Program-made: the position numbers and the translations under genes | Shown: positions 36,345-44,247 of the stretch, in pieces | Numbering within the stretch: the stretch's first letter is position 1 | Layout of the letters: each line of letters opens with the position of its first letter | Assembly: GCA_017302255.1 (NCBI GenBank) | Contig: JAFLDV010000010.1 | Coordinates: 1-64,000 of the forward strand | Length of the DNA: 64,000 nt | Direction of reading: 5' to 3' | Source: Gammaproteobacteria bacterium | Lineage (GTDB): Bacteria > Pseudomonadota > Gammaproteobacteria > Enterobacterales > Alteromonadaceae | The notes under the pieces: generated by a model | The model's database searches: none | Told to the model about the DNA's origin: nothing | The model's input: the letters and a program-made list of their open reading frames with translations, nothing else

Positions 36345-36944
36345 ATGTTTAAGTTTTTACGTTTATTGCATATCTACGCGTCGATGGCGGTGGTTGTAGC
36401 GTTACTGTTTTATGCCCTGACGGGCATCACCCTAAATCACCCCGAGTGGCATTCAACCGCAGGTCAGCGTAGTCAGATGGCTGAGTTGCAATTACCTGCT
36501 GAGCTACAGGCGCTGAGCTTTGGTGACGATAAATTGCAGCAAGCAGCCGCTGCGGCAAAAATTGCTGATTGGCTTCGAGTTAATCAGCAAGTACAAGGTG
36601 CGGTATTTAACTTTACCTACGATGGTGACGAGCAATTGTTGGAGTTAGATTTCAAACGGCCAGCGGGCTTTGCCAATGCTCAGGTCGAGCTCGCAACTGG
36701 AACTGTGCATTTTAACCGCGAGTATGCGGGCTTTCTGGCGTTACTCAATGACTTACATAAAGGCCGTTACGCTGGCAGTAGTTGGCGTTGGTTTAGCGAT
36801 GCCGTTGCTGTTGCCTGCGTGTTGTTTGCGTTAAGTGGGTTTTATCTGTTGTGGCGGCAACCTTCTAGGCGGTGGCAGGGCGTTACAACGGCAGGCGTCG
36901 GTGTTTTGGTTTTACTGCTGGCTTATGCGCTAGCGCTTCATTAA
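36345..36944 (+). CDS. PepSY-associated membrane protein
   Basis: 199 residues from the ATG at 36345, with GGAAGAGAG upstream; earlier starts would overlap the Fur box. The protein has a PepSY-TM layout: helix about 10-30 (IYASMAVVVALLFYALTGI), a periplasmic region with LNHPEWH and a PepSY-like stretch (about 60-130), then helices near 145-165 and 175-195. NDLHKGRYAGSSWRWFSDAV is the conserved HxGR-type signature before the final helices. Related proteins include iron-regulated reductases and transporters that act with siderophore receptors. Its operon mates are DUF2271 and DUF4198 proteins, consistent with periplasmic iron or flavin redox work. Confidence 0.85.
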   Translation: MFKFLRLLHIYASMAVVVALLFYALTGITLNHPEWHSTAGQRSQMAELQLPAELQALSFGDDKLQQAAAAAKIADWLRVNQQVQGAVFNFTYDGDEQLLELDFKRPAGFANAQVELATGTVHFNREYAGFLALLNDLHKGRYAGSSWRWFSDAVAVACVLFALSGFYLLWRQPSRRWQGVTTAGVGVLVLLLAYALALH

Positions 36945-36971
36945 TGATGATTTGAAAGGATTAAAGCAACA

Positions 36972-37472
36972 ATGAAAAAGGTAAAGGTTGCCGTAGCGGT
37001 CGCGCTGCTGTTATCGCTTGGTAGTGCTCCAAGTTTTGCGGCGTCACTGCAAATTGAATTGGCGCTGCCAAAGCCGGATCACGGACCTTATCATCGACCT
37101 TATGTCGCGGTATGGATTGAAGATCAGGCAGAAAAGCCTGTGCGATTGCTTGAGATTTGGCGGGAAAAGCCAGATTGGATAAAAGATTTACGCCGATTTT
37201 GGCGCAAAACAGGCCGAGCGGATCAACCCTTGGTCGATGCGCGCACCGGGGCAACAAAAGGGCCGGGTGCTTACCATTTAAAATGGCAGGGTGATGACAA
37301 TGCAGGGAAACTCGTCGGTGCAGGCGAATATCTGCTGGTGATTGAAGCGGCACGAGAGCATGGCGGTCGTAACATCGTCAAACAAAAGTTTAATTGGGAC
37401 GGTTCTGCGATTGATCTATCGCTGCCCGCTGGATCTGAAATTGGCGCCGTGTCACTGAAATCTGGGAAATAA
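36972..37472 (+). CDS. DUF2271 periplasmic protein
   Basis: 166 residues with a signal peptide ending near residue 24 (SFAA). The mature domain matches DUF2271 (PF10029): LQIELALP, then PYHRPYVAVWIEDQAEKPVR, LEIWREKPDWIKDLRRFW, and GAYHLKWQGDDNAGKLVGAGEYLLVIEAAREHGG. The family's function is unknown. It usually sits beside PepSY-TM proteins, and often near ApbE flavin transferases and TonB receptors, in iron-responsive loci. Here it is the second gene of such an operon, 27 bases after the first. Confidence 0.88.
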   Translation: MKKVKVAVAVALLLSLGSAPSFAASLQIELALPKPDHGPYHRPYVAVWIEDQAEKPVRLLEIWREKPDWIKDLRRFWRKTGRADQPLVDARTGATKGPGAYHLKWQGDDNAGKLVGAGEYLLVIEAAREHGGRNIVKQKFNWDGSAIDLSLPAGSEIGAVSLKSGK

Positions 37473-37487
37473 CAGGAAGTAAAAAGC

Positions 37488-38288
37488 ATGAAATTGTTGA
37501 ACAGCGTTGTTTTAGGATCTGCATTATTTAGTTCTGCAGTATTTGCCCACACCATGACGGTTGTGCCATCGCACTTTGTCCAATCAAAAACTGGCGGTTT
37601 TATTACGGTTGACTTGTCTGCGACCAATATGACTTTCCAAGCTGACAAGGGCATTGGGGTCGAAGGTTTTCAAATTTATTTGCCTGACGGTAGTGTCACA
37701 AAACCTGCAGCTGTCTTCCAAGGAAAACGTAAGTCTTTAGCAGATGTTGCGCTTACCACAGATGGTACCTATCGTTTAGAAAACGGCGGATCAGCAAGAT
37801 TTTTCACCAGTTATGAGCTGAACGGTGAGCGGAAAAGATTGATGGGTGATAAGCAAAAAGCCGCAAAAGAATTGCCAAAAGCAGCCGAAAAAGTTACGAC
37901 CACGCAAGGCCGCAACCGAGCTTTTGCTTTTGTAACGGTCAATAAACCGACTGAGAATGTGGTTACGCCTACCGGTCAAGGATTAGAGTTTAAAATGGAT
38001 CGCCACCCAGCGGATATTGTCGCCGGTGAAGTCGTGACTATGACTTTGCTGGTAGACGGCAAACCGGCTGCAGCTGTGGAACTTGATTTATCTCGTGATG
38101 GTGAACTCTATCGAAATGAACCTGGTCGGGTGCACCATACCACTGACAAAACAGGTAGCTTTAGTTTTACTGCGCCAGAAGCAGGCCGTTATTTATTAGA
38201 AGCTAGTTATGAAGCGGATAGTAAAAGCGAAAAAGCAGATAAAGTACGAGAAAGTTTCACTTGGACTTTTGAGGTCGCGTTACCTTAA
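37488..38288 (+). CDS. DUF4198 periplasmic protein
   Basis: 266 residues, third gene of the operon, with AGGAAG eight bases before the ATG. The signal peptide ends in VFA, leaving a mature protein that starts with His (HTMTVVPSHF), a potential metal ligand. The DUF4198 family (PF10670) has a beta-rich layout related to the CbiK/NikM-like metal-uptake components. A jelly-roll or Ig-like C-terminus is suggested by VTMTLLVDGKPAAAVELDL, then GSFSFTAPEAGRYLLEASYE. A role in metal handling is likely given the Fur box, but the metal is not shown by sequence. Confidence 0.85.
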   Translation: MKLLNSVVLGSALFSSAVFAHTMTVVPSHFVQSKTGGFITVDLSATNMTFQADKGIGVEGFQIYLPDGSVTKPAAVFQGKRKSLADVALTTDGTYRLENGGSARFFTSYELNGERKRLMGDKQKAAKELPKAAEKVTTTQGRNRAFAFVTVNKPTENVVTPTGQGLEFKMDRHPADIVAGEVVTMTLLVDGKPAAAVELDLSRDGELYRNEPGRVHHTTDKTGSFSFTAPEAGRYLLEASYEADSKSEKADKVRESFTWTFEVALP

Positions 38289-38306
38289 GCTTTCCAGTTC
38301 GTCGGA

Positions 38307-38337
38307 AAAAAATTGGGGCGAACATCGCCCCATTTTT
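38307..38337. terminator. bidirectional terminator after the DUF4198 gene
   Basis: A run of A, then TGGGGCGA and TCGCCCCA arms around ACA, then five T. It can serve both the operon and the convergent PA3496-like gene. Confidence 0.85.
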
Positions 38338-38353
38338 CTGCATTTTCTAGCGC

Positions 38354-38557
38354 TTAGCCTAAATAATCCATTGCTAGCTCTTCTTCATCATCGAGATCGA
38401 GCATTTGACGTAAGCGTTTTTGCTCCATCAAATCATCGATACGACGTCTGGCTTCTACTTTATGTTTATTTTTGGCGTCTTTGTTGCTGACTTTCGAATT
38501 TTTCAGCTCCGCAGCTACAGTTGCTGCGTCATAATCCCCACTCATCATCTCGGCCAT
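38354..38557 (-). CDS. PA3496-like small acidic protein
   Basis: 67 residues with GGAAG upstream of the ATG. It is highly charged: a Lys-rich centre, then KVEARRRIDDLMEQKRLRQML, then an acidic tail (DLDDEEEL). The RRRI-DDL-EQKRL pattern is that of the PA3496 family, described as a putative envelope-integrity protein in databases; evidence for that role is thin. No membrane segment or signal peptide is visible. It is probably largely helical. Confidence 0.7.
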   Translation of the reverse strand: MAEMMSGDYDAATVAAELKNSKVSNKDAKNKHKVEARRRIDDLMEQKRLRQMLDLDDEEELAMDYLG

Positions 38558-38825
38558 TTGTTATTACTTCCATGGTTTTTTTCTGATTGCCGCCCCTGTT
38601 TTAGCCTTAAATCAGAGGGTACTAAAGTGATTAATTTTTATCGTCACGAAAAAATAAACTTATCGATACGCTAAGTTATTGCTCTTTATCGCAGTTCGGC
38701 GGTGAATTGTCGAGCACTGTTCTGATCTGGCTGGATCCTTTGCCTGTTTTCTGTACAAGTTAGGATCAGTAAAAGATCCATCCGCGAGATATCAGCGTAC
38801 AATTAAAAAAAATGGAGGATAAAAA

Positions 38826-39377
38826 ATGAAATTTTCTCGTAAATTATTGTTCACTGCTTTGTTGGTTGTTCCAAGTTCATTTGCGATGGCTGCGGAGTGC
38901 GGTGCAATTCTGAACCACAGCATGCAAAAGCTAAAAACGAAAGAAGCAGTCGATTTATGTGAGTCGTATAAGAACAAGACTTTATTGATTGTAAACACTG
39001 CTAGTAAATGTGGTTTTACTCCTCAATTCAAAGAATTGCAGGCGCTTCAAGAGAAATACGCTGATAAAGGTTTAGTGGTATTGGGTTTCCCTTCTGATGA
39101 TTTTATGCAAGAGCATAATGACGAAGAGAAAACAGCGGAAGTTTGCTATCTCGATTATGGGGTGAAATTCCCTATGTTCAAAACAAGCGCCGTTCGTGGT
39201 GATGATGCTAACCCAGTATTCAAAGCTTTGATTGCCAAAACTGGCGAAAAGCCAAGCTGGAACTTCAACAAGTACTTAGTCAGTAAAGACGAACAGCAAG
39301 TTCAGCATTTTGGTAGTAAAGTAGGGCCAATGGATGCAGACTTTATTACTGAGCTCGAAAAGGTTTTAGCGAAGTAA
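38826..39377 (+). CDS. periplasmic glutathione-peroxidase-like protein
   Basis: 183 residues with a strong GGAGG site. The signal peptide ends near residue 22 (AMAA). The thioredoxin-fold peroxidase domain carries the peroxidatic Cys in NTASKCGFTPQF near residue 60 and the WNFNKYLVS segment near 145 with Trp and Asn of the catalytic tetrad. The usual GFPCNQF motif reads GFPSDDF, so the tetrad Gln is replaced and the neighbouring Cys is lost. A Cys further on (AEVCYLDYG) may act as resolving residue. It is best called a thioredoxin-fold peroxidase of the GPx family; hydroperoxide reduction in the periplasm is likely. Confidence 0.85.
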   Translation: MKFSRKLLFTALLVVPSSFAMAAECGAILNHSMQKLKTKEAVDLCESYKNKTLLIVNTASKCGFTPQFKELQALQEKYADKGLVVLGFPSDDFMQEHNDEEKTAEVCYLDYGVKFPMFKTSAVRGDDANPVFKALIAKTGEKPSWNFNKYLVSKDEQQVQHFGSKVGPMDADFITELEKVLAK

Positions 39378-39404
39378 GATCCTGACGTTTAACAAATCTA
39401 AACC

Positions 39405-39437
39405 AAAGCCCTGAACAATGTGTCAGGGCTTTTTTTA
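39405..39437 (+). terminator. terminator of the GPx-like gene
   Basis: AAAGCCCTGA and TCAGGGCTTT arms around ACAATGTG, then a T run, 28 bases past the stop codon. Confidence 0.9.
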
Positions 39438-39602
39438 TTGAAATTTTTCAGCAACTGGCGGTGTGCTTCGAAATATTTAATTAGAAATTGCTAAAGTTCG
39501 ACTTCAACCCTTGCTAGTCGCGCACAGCTTGTTTATTATTCATTTAAGTTATTAGCTTATTAGCTCATGGCATAAGAACGGCTGGCGGAGGTGATTGTGG
39601 AC

Positions 39603-40352
39603 ATGCTGATTATTCTCGCTGCGGCTCTGGTCATTGGCTTGGCATTAGGTCTATTTGGTTCTGGTGGTTCAATTTTAACCGTACCAGTCTTGCTGTATTT
39701 AATGCATTTACCGCAAGCAGAAGCGGTTGCCTCTGCACTTGGCGTTGTAGCTATTATTAGTTTTGTCGCGTTGTTGCCGTACTTGTATCGTCGGCAGATG
39801 CCATGGTCCGTGCTCGCACAAGTGGCTTTGCCCGGTGTTGCCGGAGCAATTCTCGGCAGCTGGTTAAGTGAGTTTGTCGCGGGTTATCTGCAGTTAAGTT
39901 TGCTAGCCACCTTGATGTTGCTAAGTGCGATAAATATGTGGCGTCAACAGATTTGGCATTTTCCGCTGAAAAACGGCTGGCCACTTTGGTTCGCCGGTGC
40001 TGGTTTAGGAATTGTTACTGGCTTGGTGGGCGTCGGTGGTGGGTTTTTAATTGTGCCCATGTTGCTTGCAGTCACCAGTCTAAGTATGAGTTCAGCGATT
40101 GCTGCGAGCTTAATGTTAGTGATGTTACAGAGCATTGCCGGTTTTGCTAGTCATCTGTGGTTGCTAGCTCAGCGCGGGGCGACAGTCGATATGTCGACTA
40201 TCCTGTTAATTGGTGGTGTTGGTGCGATAGGCAGTATCGCCGCGCTTGGACTAAGTGCCAAGTTGCCACAGCAACTGTTACGGCGGATGTTTGCGTTGTT
40301 TGTGGTGGCTTTGGCTGTGTTTATCCTGACTCAGCAATGGCTACAGCAATAA
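39603..40352 (+). CDS. TauE/SafE-family permease
   Basis: 249 residues. GGCGGAGGTGA ends just before; ATG 39603 and GTG 39597 are both possible starts, and the ATG is taken. About eight hydrophobic helices are visible. The two family repeats appear: GLALGLFGSGGSILTVPVLL near residue 14 and GLVGVGGGFLIVPMLLAVT near 143. TauE/SafE proteins export or import sulfite, sulfoacetate or other organosulfur anions. A small YgaP-like protein follows 49 bases later, which supports a sulfur-related role; the exact substrate is unknown. Confidence 0.9.
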   Translation: MLIILAAALVIGLALGLFGSGGSILTVPVLLYLMHLPQAEAVASALGVVAIISFVALLPYLYRRQMPWSVLAQVALPGVAGAILGSWLSEFVAGYLQLSLLATLMLLSAINMWRQQIWHFPLKNGWPLWFAGAGLGIVTGLVGVGGGFLIVPMLLAVTSLSMSSAIAASLMLVMLQSIAGFASHLWLLAQRGATVDMSTILLIGGVGAIGSIAALGLSAKLPQQLLRRMFALFVVALAVFILTQQWLQQ

Positions 40353-40401
40353 ATTTTTTTCGACTATTATATTAGTGTTAACTAAATTAAATGAGGTTTC
40401 T

Positions 40402-40626
40402 ATGACTACTGAACGCGCGTTATTAGCTTTTGCTGGAACTATGGTGTTGATTTCGTTGCTATTAACACATTATGTGCATGCGAACTTCGTTTGGTTTACC
40501 GCTTTTGTTGGTGCCAATATGCTGCAAAGTGCTTTTACCGGATTTTGCCCTGCCGTCATTATTATGCGTAAGGTCTTCGGCATGAAATCAGAAGCGGAAA
40601 AAGCCACGGGTCAAAGCTGTCGTTGA
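40402..40626 (+). CDS. DUF2892 (YgaP-like) small membrane protein
   Basis: 74 residues from the ATG at 40402 with GAGG upstream. Two hydrophobic segments (about 5-25 and 30-48) are joined by HANFVWF, followed by GFCPAVIIMRKVFGM with one Cys. This matches the membrane part of YgaP-type rhodaneses (DUF2892) without the rhodanese domain. It is probably co-transcribed with the TauE/SafE gene. A CGCTGA/TCAGCG hairpin lies about 20 bases downstream, without a T run. Confidence 0.85.
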   Translation: MTTERALLAFAGTMVLISLLLTHYVHANFVWFTAFVGANMLQSAFTGFCPAVIIMRKVFGMKSEAEKATGQSCR

Positions 40627-40673
40627 TTGTCAGAGGTATTGCAGTCGCTGAGCATGCTGTTCAGCGATGCTCT

Positions 40674-41141
40674 CTACGCAGCGCTAAAACCTAGATCTGG
40701 GGCTGTCGCTTGGTGAGTCGCCGCTTCGCGGGCTAGCACATCACAGCGCTCGTTTTCTGGATGCCCAGCATGACCCTTTACCCAGTGCCAGCGTACATGG
40801 TGGCGCTGACAGGCTACATCCAGGCGCTGCCATAAATCCTTATTTTTGACCGGCTCTTTTGCCGCTGTACGCCAATTGTTTTTCTTCCAATTTTGCAGCC
40901 ATTGCGTAATACCGAGGCGCACATATTGGCTATCGGTTGATAGATCGATGTCGCAATCTTCTTTTAAGCATTCCAAACCCGCTATTGCAGCCATTAGCTC
41001 CATGCGATTATTGGTCGTTAATATGTAACCTGCTGACAACTCTTTTAAATGTTGTTGATACTTAAGCACCACGCCATAACCACCCGGGCCTGGATTGCCT
41101 AAACATGAGCCATCGGTAAAGATTGCCACTGATTTGCGCAT
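40674..41141 (-). CDS. rnhA: ribonuclease HI
   Basis: 155 residues from the ATG at 41141, matching E. coli RNase HI. It cuts the RNA of RNA-DNA hybrids. The four metal-binding acids are visible: Asp in [15 protein letters not shown], Glu in [10 protein letters not shown], Asp in STDSQYV, and Asp in NERCDVLA. The handle region [13 protein letters not shown] is also present. It is divergent from dnaQ with an 84-base gap, the usual gammaproteobacterial arrangement. Confidence 0.96.
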   Translation of the reverse strand: MRKSVAIFTDGSCLGNPGPGGYGVVLKYQQHLKELSAGYILTTNNRMELMAAIAGLECLKEDCDIDLSTDSQYVRLGITQWLQNWKKNNWRTAAKEPVKNKDLWQRLDVACQRHHVRWHWVKGHAGHPENERCDVLAREAATHQATAPDLGFSAA

Positions 41142-41225
41142 CGACGCTTCCCACAATATAAAACGGCGTATACTCTATCTTAAATTCGATGAATTCTCCA
41201 AAAATAGCGAAATGACAGCGTAGTT

Positions 41226-41933
41226 ATGGCAAAACGGCAAATTATCTTAGATACCGAAACAACGGGCATCAATCCATTAGATGGTCATAGGATCGTTGAG
41301 ATCGGTTGTGTGGAAATGTATAACCGCCGCCTGACCGGCAATAACTTCCATATGTATTTGAATCCCGATCGATTTATGGATCAGGAAGTTATCAACATTC
41401 ACGGCATCACCAATGAGTTTGTAGCTGATAAACCACGGTTTAGGGAAATTGCCCAACAGTTCTTTGATTACATCAAAGGCGCTGAGCTTGTCATTCACAA
41501 CGCTGCGTTCGACGTTGGTTTTATTAACCATGAGTTTGGACTGTTAAATCCTAGGCTGCCGAAAGTCGATAGCATTTGTTCGGTTTTGGATACCTTAGCG
41601 TTAGCCCGCGATTTGCATCCGGGGCAAAAGAATAACTTAGATGCGTTGTGCCGTCGTTATGATGTCAATAATAGCCATCGGACATTCCACGGCGCTTTGC
41701 TTGATGCCGAGATCTTGGCTGATGTTTATTTAGCGATGACTGGTGGCCAAGTGAGTTTAAACTTGGCGACGCAAAACGAGGGCGATCAACAACAATCGAC
41801 GGTGCAACAGGTTGGTTTGGTGCGTCGCGGTAATTTAAGGGTTGTGCTGGCCGATGCCGAGGAACTAGCTGCCCATGAAAAGCGCCTCGATTTGGTCCAG
41901 AAAAAGGGAGGAAGTTGCTTGTGGCGAAACTAA
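41226..41933 (+). CDS. dnaQ: DNA polymerase III epsilon subunit (proofreading exonuclease)
   Basis: 235 residues. The DEDDh exonuclease motifs are complete: ILDTETTGINP (Asp, Glu), HNAAFDVGFINHE (Asp), and HGALLDAEILADVYL (His, Asp). The C-terminal tail (about 185-235) carries the segment that binds the alpha subunit. No strong Shine-Dalgarno site is seen, though the ATG at 41226 matches family N-termini (MAKRQIILDTETTG). The 3' end overlaps the next gene by 13 bases. Confidence 0.95.
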   Translation: MAKRQIILDTETTGINPLDGHRIVEIGCVEMYNRRLTGNNFHMYLNPDRFMDQEVINIHGITNEFVADKPRFREIAQQFFDYIKGAELVIHNAAFDVGFINHEFGLLNPRLPKVDSICSVLDTLALARDLHPGQKNNLDALCRRYDVNNSHRTFHGALLDAEILADVYLAMTGGQVSLNLATQNEGDQQQSTVQQVGLVRRGNLRVVLADAEELAAHEKRLDLVQKKGGSCLWRN

Positions 41934-43486
41934 CTTTGCGCATGACACTGTTGCTAACGCTTTTAGCTGTGAGCTCTTTTGGGCTTAGTGCTCGGCAAGA
42001 GCCTGAGAAATTAGTCGCAACCAATCAATCCGCCAGTAATCCCCAAGCTGAGGATGCTGCAAAGCAACCAAGCTCTACAGATGCAAAAACTGCAAATAGT
42101 GCCGGGATCCATGAGTTGCCCGCCGTCAGCAGCTCAAACCAAATTCCGCTATTAGACAATAGATTCAGAATTGATTACGCCGTTGAAGAAATCACCTTAG
42201 TCTTTTTCCGGAAAAAGGGTTCGCCATCGATTGTGCTAGTCAAACCGGATGGCAGTAAAATCTATGCGCGTACCGCTCGCGAACAAGGTATGCAGTGGCA
42301 TGACGATAAAACCTACGATTTGATAAAAATGGTTAAACCTGTACCAGGCCCTTGGCAGGCAATAGGCGATATTCTGCCTGAAAGCCGGATTATGGTGCTT
42401 ACAGATATTGATTTGAAAGTAGACCCATTGCCAAAAGATATGATGGTTGGTGAGTCATTGAAAGTTACCGCCAAATTAACCAATGGCGGCAAACTGATTA
42501 ACGCCAAAGATTTTCGCGATATTTTAAAATTAAATGTGTTGCTGATTAGCACGCAAAAGCCGGAATACGACAACTTTTCTTCGTCGGTGCTGGATTTCAC
42601 TACTTTTAAGGACGATGGTCGTGATTACGATGAGCGTCCGCGCGATGCTATCTTTACTGGTGAATTCCGCTTAGATTTTCCAGCCGGCGAGTGGATGCCA
42701 AAATATATTGTGGAAACGCCGCTTTATAGCCGGGAGTTATTGCAAGACCCTCTGGTTATTAGTCGGACACCGCTGAGCACCAACCTAGTGGAAGCCAAGA
42801 CTGCGGACGATAAGCATGTTTTAACTTATACCATTACCGAAGGTCCGATCGACGCTAAAACTGTGTCAATGCAAGGTCGGATCTTGTTTCCTTCGCAGGA
42901 AGTTCAGAGTTTTACTATCGCCGAAATGGCAGCAGATAAACGCGAGTTGTTGATTGCTAATGCTGGTACTGGCACATATAGAGTCAATCAGACGATGTTT
43001 GGTAAAACCAAATCTGGTCGTGAATTTGTAATTTCTCTTCCGGAAGTTACCTTTGCCGCGCTTGGCCCCAAAGAGGATGTGCCGCCAGTCGACGACGCCA
43101 CCGTTAAAGCTGCAACAGATAAAGCAGCTACCGGTGATACTGTCGCCGCTCCTGATGTTGCACCTGCGACGGTTGAGTCAGCATTGCCGGTCGAACCCGA
43201 ACCAGAGCCGTTTCCGCTTGGCTGGGTAATATTCGGTAATCTGATTATTTTATTGGTTGGTGGTGGGGCAATTTTCTTCGCAATGAATTCGAATGCGAAG
43301 CAAATGATCGGAATGATCATCGCCAAGTTAAATCCAAAGCTGCTGCTGAAACGGAAACAAGCTGAGGAGATAAATTTGGACGCTTCGACCATGAGTGCAG
43401 CCGATGAACCAATGAATATGCCGAAAAAACCAGCAAAAGCGAAATCGGGTGACGATATTTTGGATCTTTCTTTACCGGATGATTAA
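41921..43486 (+). CDS. TIGR03503 family envelope protein
   Basis: 521 residues from a GTG at 41921 with GGGAGGA upstream; an ATG at 41942 is the alternative start. The signal peptide covers about residues 1-26. The periplasmic part starts with a low-complexity region, then LLDNRFRIDYAVEEITLVFFRKKGSP and a beta-rich domain with GPWQAIGDILPESRIMVLTD. A C-terminal helix (WVIFGNLIILLVGGGAIFF, about residues 426-446) anchors it, leaving a Lys/Asp-rich cytosolic tail. This fits TIGR03503, a family of unknown function restricted to gammaproteobacteria such as Shewanella and Vibrio. It overlaps dnaQ, so coupled expression is likely. Confidence 0.83.
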   Translation: MAKLTLRMTLLLTLLAVSSFGLSARQEPEKLVATNQSASNPQAEDAAKQPSSTDAKTANSAGIHELPAVSSSNQIPLLDNRFRIDYAVEEITLVFFRKKGSPSIVLVKPDGSKIYARTAREQGMQWHDDKTYDLIKMVKPVPGPWQAIGDILPESRIMVLTDIDLKVDPLPKDMMVGESLKVTAKLTNGGKLINAKDFRDILKLNVLLISTQKPEYDNFSSSVLDFTTFKDDGRDYDERPRDAIFTGEFRLDFPAGEWMPKYIVETPLYSRELLQDPLVISRTPLSTNLVEAKTADDKHVLTYTITEGPIDAKTVSMQGRILFPSQEVQSFTIAEMAADKRELLIANAGTGTYRVNQTMFGKTKSGREFVISLPEVTFAALGPKEDVPPVDDATVKAATDKAATGDTVAAPDVAPATVESALPVEPEPEPFPLGWVIFGNLIILLVGGGAIFFAMNSNAKQMIGMIIAKLNPKLLLKRKQAEEINLDASTMSAADEPMNMPKKPAKAKSGDDILDLSLPDD

Positions 43487-43514
43487 GCTTTAGCCAAATC
43501 CGGCAAAAAAGTGG

Positions 43515-43543
43515 TTGACGGCCTAACTGCGGATCCGTATTAT
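43515..43543 (+). promoter_or_regulatory. sigma-70 promoter of tRNA-Asp
   Basis: TTGACG (43515-43520), a 17-base spacer, then TATTAT (43538-43543), 50 bases before the tRNA. The next bases, TCGCTCCGC, form a GC-rich discriminator typical of stable-RNA promoters under stringent control. Confidence 0.8.
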
Positions 43544-43593
43544 TCGCTCCGCAAAGCAGCATACCCAATTGAAAATGTTGTTTTGCTTGGCGC

Positions 43594-43670
43594 GGAGCGG
43601 TAGTTCAGTCGGTTAGAATACCGGCCTGTCACGCCGGGGGTCGCGGGTTCGAGTCCCGTCCGCTCCGCCA
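43594..43670 (+). tRNA. tRNA-Asp(GTC)
   Basis: A 77-base cloverleaf with encoded CCA. The acceptor stem is GGAGCGG paired with CCGCTCC. The D-loop contains AGTCGGTTAGA. The anticodon loop is CCTGTCACG with GTC, and the T-arm is GCGGGTTCGAGTCCCGT. The anticodon gives aspartate. It has its own promoter and terminator. Confidence 0.98.
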
Positions 43671-43697
43671 CTTTACTGACTGTCGTCAGTAAAACAT

Positions 43698-43723
43698 CAA
43701 CCAGCTAATCGCTGGTTTTTTTG
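43698..43723 (+). terminator. tRNA-Asp terminator
   Basis: ACCAGC and GCTGGT arms around TAATC are followed by seven T, about 30 bases after the tRNA. Confidence 0.88.
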
Positions 43724-44247
43724 TTTTTACCCACCTGAGTTTTTGCCAATACCCAACGACACAATTCTTTCTAAAGCCTAAGATCGCAAGCGTAAATTGT
43801 GAACACCAGAGATTTGAACACCAGAGTTTTCTAGTGGATGACAATAAAATAAAACCGAGCGTTTGACCGCTCGGCCTAGCCAGAATTCGGCTTAGTGACA
43901 AGGATAAGACTCATAACACACAGAACAGGAAGGTTCTGGGGTGATTATCCACTGATTCTGCGACAGTTTTTTGACTCAGCGGTGACAGTTTCGAGACAAT
44001 ATTCTTGAGGTCGTTTGCCAACATTCCCGATGACTACAGATTTCCCATCTCAAGGTTAATTTTCACTCATCATCAACTTTCTGCAACACAGCTTTGGCAA
44101 ATTTCAGTGATTGTCATGCCAACGTCATACTTTGACGGCATGCTGTCGCTGAAAGATCTGAGCGGTCGTTACTGCGATTAAGGTCTAATATCTAGACGAA
44201 TAACTGTTTGAAATTCAATCACTTTCGTCCAATTTTAGGTGAAGTAT
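43724..44247. other. gap between tRNA-Asp and the GGDEF-EAL gene
   Basis: No gene is seen. The 11-base GAACACCAGAG is repeated at 43801 and 43817. A hairpin with CCGAGCG and CGCTCGG arms lies at 43855-43874 without a T run. The rest is unremarkable; the promoter of the gene at 44248 should lie in the last 150 bases. Confidence 0.5.

Noticed and set aside
43801-43827. GAACACCAGAG direct repeat after tRNA-Asp, considered as a genomic-island attachment site
   Set aside because: It does not match the tRNA 3' end, and no integrase or second att copy is visible.
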